64,000 bases of DNA from Streptomyces oryzae (GTDB lineage: Bacteria; Actinomycetota; Actinomycetes; Streptomycetales; Streptomycetaceae), in assembly GCF_017676365.1 (NCBI RefSeq), contig NZ_JADKMA010000014.1:1-64000 (forward strand), given 5' to 3'. The notes beneath the pieces were generated by a model. The model worked only from the letters and a program-made list of their open reading frames with translations, was not told the DNA's origin and searched no databases. Both the position numbers and the translations under genes were made by a program. This document shows, piece by piece, positions 58,746-64,000 of this stretch. How positions within the stretch are numbered: the first letter of the stretch is position 1; each line of letters opens with the position of its first letter.

Positions 58746-59414
58746 ATGTCACTGTCGGAGCTGCCACACGGCGCGGTGCCGCGGCTGGAGCGGCCGGGGC
58801 CACTGCGCGACCGGGTGTACGAGGCACTGCTGGGGCTGATCACCACGCGTCAACTGCGCCCGGGGCAGCACCTGGTGGAGAGCGAACTCGCGGAGCGCCT
58901 GGGCGTCTCCCGCCAGCCGGTGCGGGAGGCGTTGCAGCGGCTGGCGAACGACGGCTGGGTCGATCTGCGGCCCGCGCAGGGCGCGTTCGTGCACGAGCCG
59001 TCCGAGGAGGAGGCCGACCAGTTGCTGTCCGTCCGCACTCTGCTTGAGGCGGAGGCCGCCCGGCTGGCCGCGCTGCATGCCGGGCCGCAGGGGGTCGCGG
59101 CGCTGGAGGAGTTGTGTGCCCGCGGTGAGGCGGCGCTGGCACGGGACGAGGTGGATGCCGTCGTGGACGCCAACGCGGCCTTCCACGCCAAGGTGATGGA
59201 GCTGGCCGGCAACTCGGTGCTGGCCGAGCTCTCCCGGCAGGTGGACCGTCGGGTGCGGTGGTACTACCGGCCGGTGGCGCGGCAGCGCGGGGCCACGTCC
59301 TGGCAGGAGCACCGCGAGTTGATCGCCGCCGTCGCCGCGGGGGACGAGGATGCGGCCACGCGTGTGATGCGGGCCCACACGGAGCACACGCGGCGCTCGT
59401 ACCACGAACGCTAG
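58746..59414 (+). CDS. GntR-family regulator, FCD subgroup
   Basis: A 222-residue regulator. The winged helix is at about 15-80 (PLRDRVYEALLGLITTRQLRPG, LVESELAERLGVSRQPVREALQRLANDGW). The all-helical FCD ligand domain follows (ADQLLSVRTLLEAEAARLAA, ANAAFHAKVMELAGNSVLAEL, EHRELIAAVAAGDEDAATRVMRAHTEH), with the conserved Asp/His set that binds metal and small carboxylates. It converges on the oxalate transporter gene. A role in oxalate or formate sensing is inferred from position. Spacing to GGGG fits the ATG at 58746. Confidence 0.88.
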   Translation: MSLSELPHGAVPRLERPGPLRDRVYEALLGLITTRQLRPGQHLVESELAERLGVSRQPVREALQRLANDGWVDLRPAQGAFVHEPSEEEADQLLSVRTLLEAEAARLAALHAGPQGVAALEELCARGEAALARDEVDAVVDANAAFHAKVMELAGNSVLAELSRQVDRRVRWYYRPVARQRGATSWQEHRELIAAVAAGDEDAATRVMRAHTEHTRRSYHER

Positions 59415-59415
59415 C

Positions 59416-59540
59416 GCGAGGGGGTGCCCCGGCGATTGGCACGGCGCCGTTCCCCGTGCCCCGAAGGGGCGCGGGGAACGGCGCGAGCAACCACAACGCA
59501 CGCCGCAGCCTGCAACAGACCCAAAGGGGCACCCCCTCGC
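59416..59540. repeat. 125-bp nested inverted-repeat element / bidirectional terminator
   Basis: Perfect 15-bp terminal inverted repeats, GCGAGGGGGTGCCCC (59416-59430) and GGGGCACCCCCTCGC (59526-59540), enclose a long internal hairpin at 59444-59484 with GCGCCGTTCCCCG and CGGGGAACGGCGC arms. The region between, including AACCACAACGCACGC, resembles a repeat frequent between Streptomyces genes. It lies between convergent GntR and transporter genes. Confidence 0.7.
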
Positions 59541-59587
59541 CGGACCAACGTCACCGGCAAGGGGGTTGAGGGGGCGAGGACCGGCCG

Positions 59588-60976
59588 TCAGGCCATTTCG
59601 CGGCTGATGGCGTGATGGTTGGGCTCGATGTCCTTCAGCCGGGGCGCGCCGGGCCGGCGCAACGCGAGGGCCATGGCGGCGGCCAGCAACGAAACGCTCC
59701 CGGCAAGCAGATACGCACCGTCGTATCCCCAGGCGTCCACGGCGGTGGCCCCCAGCCCTCCGCCGAACAGCCCGCTGATCAGCTTGCCGCTGTACGCGAT
59801 CCCATAGTTGGTCGCGTTGTGGTTCTCCCCGAAGTAGTCGGGGGTGAGAGCGGCGAACATCGGGTAGAAGGCGCCGCTGCCGAACCCGGAGACGAACGCG
59901 AAGACCAGGAACAGCGCCTGGCTGCGGATGCTCCCCGCCCACAGCACGCCGAACTGCGCCAGTCCCAGCACCACGATGACGAAGATCAGCGTGGGCTTGC
60001 GTCCCCAGCGGTCGGACAGCCAGCCGATGCAGCCGCGGCCCACGCCGTTGATGATCGACATGACACCCATCGAGGAGGCGGCGATCAGCGGTCCGAAGCC
60101 GACCTCCTTGGCGAAGGGCACCTGGAAGGAGATGCCGAAGATCGACACTCCCGCCGTCATGACGACCAGCAGCCACATCAGGGGCAGCATGCCGGTACGC
60201 ATGGCCTCCATCGGGGTGTACTGGCGGGTGGCCGGCGGATTCTTCTGCAGCGCCGTCACCGCCTTGACCCGGCCGGTCCCGCGCAGCGGATCGTGGTCGG
60301 GCGGCCACCAGTTCTTCGGCGGGTCGCGGAAGAACCACGCGCAGACCGCCACCAGAAGCAGCACGTACAGGCCGATGGAGTCCAGCACCTGGTGGTAGTT
60401 GCTGGTGTCGAAGGCGTAGTTGAACAGGAAGATGAACGGGACTGCGCCGTAGGCGAAGCCCCCGTTGACGAAGCCGGTCTTGCCGCCGCGGCGTTCGGGG
60501 AACCATTTGCCGACGCTGTTGATGCACGTGGCGTAGATGAGGCCGGCCCCGATCCCGCCGAGCACCCCGAACCCTAAGATCGCGAGCAGCACACTTGAGG
60601 CGTGCGAGAGGGCCAGGAAGCCCAGCAGTGCGAGCCCGGCGCCGAGGAACATGGCGTTACGCGGGCTGAGGATTCCCCGCTCGCGCAGCCAGCCGGCCGG
60701 GAAGGCGATCCCGGCCTGGAAGAAGACCCAGATGCTGAGAATCCAGAACGTGTCGCTCTGTGTCCAGTGATGGGCGTCGGAGAGCGTGTCCTCGGCGGAG
60801 CCGTAGGCGTACTCGGCGACGCTGATCGCCATCATCGACAGCCATGGCAGATAGACCATGATCTTGCGGGAGTGGCCCAGGAGTTCCCGGTCGGTCTCGC
60901 CGATCCGGTACACCCGTCCGTTGCGGTCGGTCACTTCTCTGTACCCCGCTGTCAACGGGGCATCGCTTCGAGCCAT
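59588..60976 (-). CDS. OFA-family MFS transporter, probable oxalate carrier
   Basis: A 462-residue, twelve-span major-facilitator protein of the oxalate:formate antiporter family. A polar N-terminus with YRIGETDRELLGHSR is followed by PWLSMMAISVAEYAYG, GIGAGLIYATCINSVGKWFPERRG and SIINGVGRGCIGWLSDRWGRK, characteristic OFA loops. It starts 45 nt after the CoA ligase and shares an operon with formyl-CoA transferase, so oxalate uptake is likely. Leu134 is encoded by TTA (60577 to 60575), which makes translation bldA-dependent in Streptomyces. Confidence 0.85.
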   Translation of the reverse strand: MARSDAPLTAGYREVTDRNGRVYRIGETDRELLGHSRKIMVYLPWLSMMAISVAEYAYGSAEDTLSDAHHWTQSDTFWILSIWVFFQAGIAFPAGWLRERGILSPRNAMFLGAGLALLGFLALSHASSVLLAILGFGVLGGIGAGLIYATCINSVGKWFPERRGGKTGFVNGGFAYGAVPFIFLFNYAFDTSNYHQVLDSIGLYVLLLVAVCAWFFRDPPKNWWPPDHDPLRGTGRVKAVTALQKNPPATRQYTPMEAMRTGMLPLMWLLVVMTAGVSIFGISFQVPFAKEVGFGPLIAASSMGVMSIINGVGRGCIGWLSDRWGRKPTLIFVIVVLGLAQFGVLWAGSIRSQALFLVFAFVSGFGSGAFYPMFAALTPDYFGENHNATNYGIAYSGKLISGLFGGGLGATAVDAWGYDGAYLLAGSVSLLAAAMALALRRPGAPRLKDIEPNHHAISREMA

Positions 60977-61021
60977 CCGTCTGTCCTTCTTCCGGGAGCC
61001 GGGTGGGGGGAGCGGAACTGC

Positions 61022-63208
61022 TCAGGGCCGGCCGGGCAGCAGTCCGGCGGCCCGCGCCCAGCGGTATTTGGCGCCGAGGACGGCGACCGGCTTCTCGGTG
61101 GTGTAGGGGTAGGCCACCACGCCGTGGTCGAACAGATAGCCGCAGGCTTCCTCGACCTCCGTGTCGCCGGCGAGCGAGGCGACGACGGGTTTGTCGATCC
61201 CCCGGGCGCGGGCGTCGGCGACGACGCGTGCCGTCAGTTCGGCGAAGACCATCGGCGGGGTGACGATGGTGTGCCAGTAGCCCAGTACGAGGGCGTGGAT
61301 ACGGGGGTCGTCCAGACCGAGCCGGATGGTGGCCTCGTAGGTCGAGGGCGGCTCTCCCCCGGTGATGTCCACCGGGTTGCCCGCAGCCCCGAACGGCGGG
61401 ATGAAGGCGCGGAAGGCCGCGTCGAGGTCTTCGGGGATCTCCATCAGGGACAGCCCGTTGTCCACCAGCGCGTCGGACAGCAGCACGCCTGAGCCGCCCG
61501 CACCGGTGATGACCACGACGTTCTCTCCCTGCGGTGTGGGCAGCACCGGCAGCGCGCGTGCGTACTCCAGCATCTCGTTCAGGCCCGGCGCCCTGATCAC
61601 CCCTGCCTGCCGGAGTACGTCGTCGTAGACGGCGTCGTCGCCGGCCAGCGCACCGGTGTGGGAGCCCGCCGCGCGGGAGCCGGCAGCGGTGCGCCCCGCC
61701 TTGAGGACGACGACCGGCTTCTTGCGGACGGTCTCGCGGGCCGCACTGACGAAGGCGCGGCCGTCCTTGAGGTCTTCCAGGTGCATGGCCACGCAGCGGG
61801 TGTGCTCGTCCTGCGCGAACCAGGTGAGCAGGTCGTCCTCGTCCAGGTCGGACTTGTTGCCCAGCCCGACGATGGCGGAGACACCGGTTCCGGTGGCCCG
61901 CGCGAAGCCGAGCACCGCCATGCCGATCCCGCCGGACTGTGAGGTGAGGGCAACCCCGCCGCGCACGTCGTAAGGCGTGCAGAAGGTGGCGCACAGGTTC
62001 TGCCAGGGCGCGTAGTAGCCGTAGATGTTGGGGCCCAGCAGCCGGATGCCGTGCTGCCGTGCGATGGCCACGACCTCTGCTTGGAGCGCGTGTTCGCCGG
62101 TCTCGGCGAATCCGGAGGGGATGAGCACCGCGTTGGGCACGCCCTTGCGGCCGGCTTCCGCCAGTGCGGCGGGCACCAGCGGCGCGGGTATCGCGAAGAC
62201 CGCGACGTCCACCTCGCCGGGCACATCGCCGACAGTGGGGTACGCCTTCCGGTCCAGCACCTGGTCGGCCTTGGGGTTCACCGGGTGGATCTCACCGGCG
62301 AAGCCGCCGTCCACCAGGTTGCGCATCACCGAGTTGCCGATCTTCCCCGGCTCGTTGGAGGCTCCGATGACGACCACAGCGCGCGGTTCCATCAGACGGC
62401 GCATCGAGGCGAGGATCTCCTCGGTGGAGTGACGCGGCCGCTCGCTCTCCTCCGGCTCGCCCAGCAGCAGCCGTACGTCGGCCGCCACCACCCCGTCCGG
62501 CGCTGCGAAGACGGGGTTGAGGTCGATCTCCGTCAGCTCAGGGAAGTCCGCGGCCAGATGGGAGACGCGCACCAGCAGTCCGGTGAGCGCGTCCCGGTCG
62601 GCCGGCGGCGCGCCGCGCACCCCGCGCAGCACCTCGGCGGCGCGCACCGAGTCCAGCATGGAGCGGGCCTCGTCCCAGGAGGCGGGCGCCAGCCGGAAGG
62701 TGAGGTCCCCCAGCGCCTCGACGAGGACGCCGCCGAGCCCGAAAGCGATGATCTTGCCGAAGGTGGGGTCGGTCGCGGCCCCCACCAGCACCTCCTGCCC
62801 CGCGGTGACCATGCGCTGCACCTGGACGCCCTCGATCCGGGCGCCGGGGACGTGGGAGCTGACCGAGTCGAGCAGCGCGGCATATCCCTCGCGCAGCTGG
62901 TCGGGGCCGGTGAGTCCGGTGCGGACACCGCCTGCCTCCGTCTTGTGCACCACGTCCGGGGAGACGACCTTCAGCGCCACCGGCCAGCCGATCTCCTCGG
63001 CCCGGAGCACGGCTTCTTCGGCGTCGGTGGCGAGGGCCTGCGGGGGCGTGGGGATGCCGTAGGCGGCTGCCACGCTCTCGGCCTCGGCGGCGGTCAGCGC
63101 CGTCCGGCCGGCGGAGCGGACCGCGTCCAGCACGGCGCGCACCCTCTCCCGCGCGGCGGCGTGGTCCCGCACCGGCTCCCGGTCCCCGTGTTCGGGTGTG
63201 TCCGCCAC
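61022..63208 (-). CDS. ADP-forming acyl-CoA ligase, beta-alpha fusion, in oxalate operon
   Basis: A 728-residue fused ligase with the ATP-grasp half first (about 30-260; GWPVALKVVSPDVVHKTEAGGVRTG, FGLGGVLVEALGDLTFRLAP, ELTEIDLNPVF) and the CoA-binding/ligase half last (about 275-720; VVVIGASNEPGKIGNSVMRN, SQSGGIGMAVLGFA). The phosphorylated histidine is expected in AGSHTGALAGDD. The domain order is the reverse of the ligase at 3212. The GTG start at 63208 directly follows the formyl-CoA transferase stop. In oxalate loci such genes are thought to regenerate formyl-CoA or make an oxalyl/formyl thioester; the acid used here is not known. Confidence 0.82.
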   Translation of the reverse strand: MADTPEHGDREPVRDHAAARERVRAVLDAVRSAGRTALTAAEAESVAAAYGIPTPPQALATDAEEAVLRAEEIGWPVALKVVSPDVVHKTEAGGVRTGLTGPDQLREGYAALLDSVSSHVPGARIEGVQVQRMVTAGQEVLVGAATDPTFGKIIAFGLGGVLVEALGDLTFRLAPASWDEARSMLDSVRAAEVLRGVRGAPPADRDALTGLLVRVSHLAADFPELTEIDLNPVFAAPDGVVAADVRLLLGEPEESERPRHSTEEILASMRRLMEPRAVVVIGASNEPGKIGNSVMRNLVDGGFAGEIHPVNPKADQVLDRKAYPTVGDVPGEVDVAVFAIPAPLVPAALAEAGRKGVPNAVLIPSGFAETGEHALQAEVVAIARQHGIRLLGPNIYGYYAPWQNLCATFCTPYDVRGGVALTSQSGGIGMAVLGFARATGTGVSAIVGLGNKSDLDEDDLLTWFAQDEHTRCVAMHLEDLKDGRAFVSAARETVRKKPVVVLKAGRTAAGSRAAGSHTGALAGDDAVYDDVLRQAGVIRAPGLNEMLEYARALPVLPTPQGENVVVITGAGGSGVLLSDALVDNGLSLMEIPEDLDAAFRAFIPPFGAAGNPVDITGGEPPSTYEATIRLGLDDPRIHALVLGYWHTIVTPPMVFAELTARVVADARARGIDKPVVASLAGDTEVEEACGYLFDHGVVAYPYTTEKPVAVLGAKYRWARAAGLLPGRP

Positions 63209-64000
63209 TCAGATCACCCCTTCGGCGTGCAGTTCGCGCAACTCGTCTTCGCTCAGCCCCAGTTCACCGGCGAAGACCTCGCTGTTGTGCTCGCCCAGCA
63301 GTGGCGAGGCGGTGATGTCGACGGGCGAGTCGGACAGCTTCAGGGGGGAGCCGACGGTGGTGAAGCTGCCCCGGGTGGGGTGCTCGACCTCGACGATCAT
63401 TCCGTCGTCGGCCAGCGAGGCGTCCTCGATCAGCTCCTTGGTCGACAGGATCGGCCCGCAGGGGATGTTGTGTGCGTTGAGTGCCGCCAGCACCTCCCAC
63501 TTGGGCAGCCCGGAGGTCCACTCCTCGATCATCCGGAACATCTTGTCGAGCTTGGGCAGCCGGGCCTCGGGGGTGGCCCATTCCGGGGACTCGGCCAGTT
63601 CCGGACGCCCCATCAGTTCGCACAGCGGCACCCACGATGCGGGCTGCACGATGACGTAGACGTAGTCGTTGGGGCCGCCGGGTGCGCAGCGCACCGCCCA
63701 GCCTGGCTGGCCGCCGCCGGAGGCGTTCCCGGAGCGGGGCACCTCCTCGCCCTCGGGAGCGCCGGGGTATTCGCGCAGCGGCCCGTGTGCCAGCCGCTGG
63801 TGGTCGCGGAGCTTGACGCGGCACAGGTTGAGGACGGCGTGCTGCATCGCCACCCGGACCCGCTGTCCGCGGCCGGTGCGCTCGCGCTGGTACAGCGCCG
63901 CGAGTATGCCGGCGACTGTATGCACTCCGGAGCCCGAATCACCGATCTGCGCGCCCGTCGCCATAGGTGGGCCGTCCTCCGCTCCGGTGGTGGCCATCGA
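63209..64000 (-). CDS. frc: Formyl-CoA:oxalate CoA-transferase (partial, N-terminus outside window)
   Basis: The last 263 or so residues of a CaiB/BaiF-family transferase. They match the Frc type closely: DGPPMATGAQIGDSGSGVHT, VAMQHAVLNLCRVKLRD, the glycine loop GNASGGGQPGWAV that closes over the aspartyl-CoA intermediate, GGPNDYVYVIVQPASW, LNAHNIPCGPILSTKEL and SPLKLSDSPVDIT. The enzyme moves CoA from formyl-CoA to oxalate, giving oxalyl-CoA for decarboxylation. The catalytic aspartate lies in the missing N-terminal part. It is upstream of the ligase and transporter genes in one operon. An oxalyl-CoA decarboxylase gene is expected just outside the window. Confidence 0.92.
   Translation of the reverse strand, partial: SMATTGAEDGPPMATGAQIGDSGSGVHTVAGILAALYQRERTGRGQRVRVAMQHAVLNLCRVKLRDHQRLAHGPLREYPGAPEGEEVPRSGNASGGGQPGWAVRCAPGGPNDYVYVIVQPASWVPLCELMGRPELAESPEWATPEARLPKLDKMFRMIEEWTSGLPKWEVLAALNAHNIPCGPILSTKELIEDASLADDGMIVEVEHPTRGSFTTVGSPLKLSDSPVDITASPLLGEHNSEVFAGELGLSEDELRELHAEGVI

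Noticed and set aside
1..64000. tRNA, rRNA, riboswitches, insertion sequences, attachment sites
   Set aside because: No tRNA T-loop/CCA pattern, rRNA stretch, transposase motif, or known riboswitch core was recognised by eye; a covariance-model scan would be needed to exclude small RNAs.

Overview
The DNA is very GC-rich, with many GTG starts, 4-nt ATGA/GTGA overlaps, an IdeR/DmdR-type iron box, CebR-type boxes, a Zur-type site, two genes with rare TTA codons and characteristic intergenic GC hairpins. All of this points to a Streptomyces chromosome. I see no tRNA, rRNA, CRISPR array, insertion sequence or phage gene. The content is metabolic, regulatory and secretory.

Region by region. (1) Positions 1-1915 hold the end of a [NiFe]-hydrogenase operon: the large-subunit C-terminus, a NifU-like protein, a small Cys-rich protein and two tiny proteins. 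(2) 1945-2386 is a repeat cluster and the C-terminal remnant of a zinc alcohol dehydrogenase. (3) 2402-13726 is a coherent quaternary-amine catabolic locus. A minus-strand operon encodes a betainyl-CoA thioesterase-like protein, an acyl-CoA dehydrogenase, an ADP-forming acyl-CoA ligase and a CaiD-like hydratase. A second minus-strand operon encodes a DgcA/StcD-like N-demethylase, a GbcA/CntA-like Rieske oxygenase, its reductase and a LysR regulator. An IclR gene lies between them. Read together they suggest gamma-butyrobetaine or carnitine to glycine betaine to dimethylglycine to sarcosine, with the carnitinyl-CoA dehydrogenase and thiolase steps encoded elsewhere. (4) 14034-23483 holds mixed genes: a phosphotransferase, an iron-regulated siderophore-binding lipoprotein, two unknown proteins, a coupled pair of ATP-grasp ligases, an EamA exporter divergent from a LysR gene, and a luciferase-like oxidoreductase. 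(5) 23592-32868 holds glucarate dehydratase, an ArsR-like regulator divergent from a secreted hydrolase, a PAS-GAF-PP2C-ATPase phosphatase, a secreted repeat protein, a TSUP permease, and DUF5997 with a LysR-effector-domain protein. (6) 32940-39569 holds a single-chain SecDF, a small secreted protein, a BRCT/propeller/helical-repeat protein and a DUF2165 membrane protein. (7) 39570-49607 is mostly secreted enzymes: a GH6 cellulase under CebR-type boxes with a TTA codon, an NCS1 permease, a TetR gene divergent from a penicillin-acylase-family enzyme, Zur, a thioredoxin-like [2Fe-2S] protein, a GH16 glucanase and glutathione peroxidase. (8) 49631-58411 holds glutamate decarboxylase, a translationally coupled histidine kinase/response regulator/membrane protein set, and a surface-glycan set (acyltransferase, polysialyltransferase-like enzyme, GT2). 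(9) 58746-64000 is an oxalate locus: an FCD-GntR regulator converging on an OFA transporter, an ADP-forming acyl-CoA ligase and formyl-CoA transferase, the last running off the window end.

Nearly every control element proposed here was read by eye from sequence. Family calls rest on recognised motifs and remembered family sequences, not on database searches.
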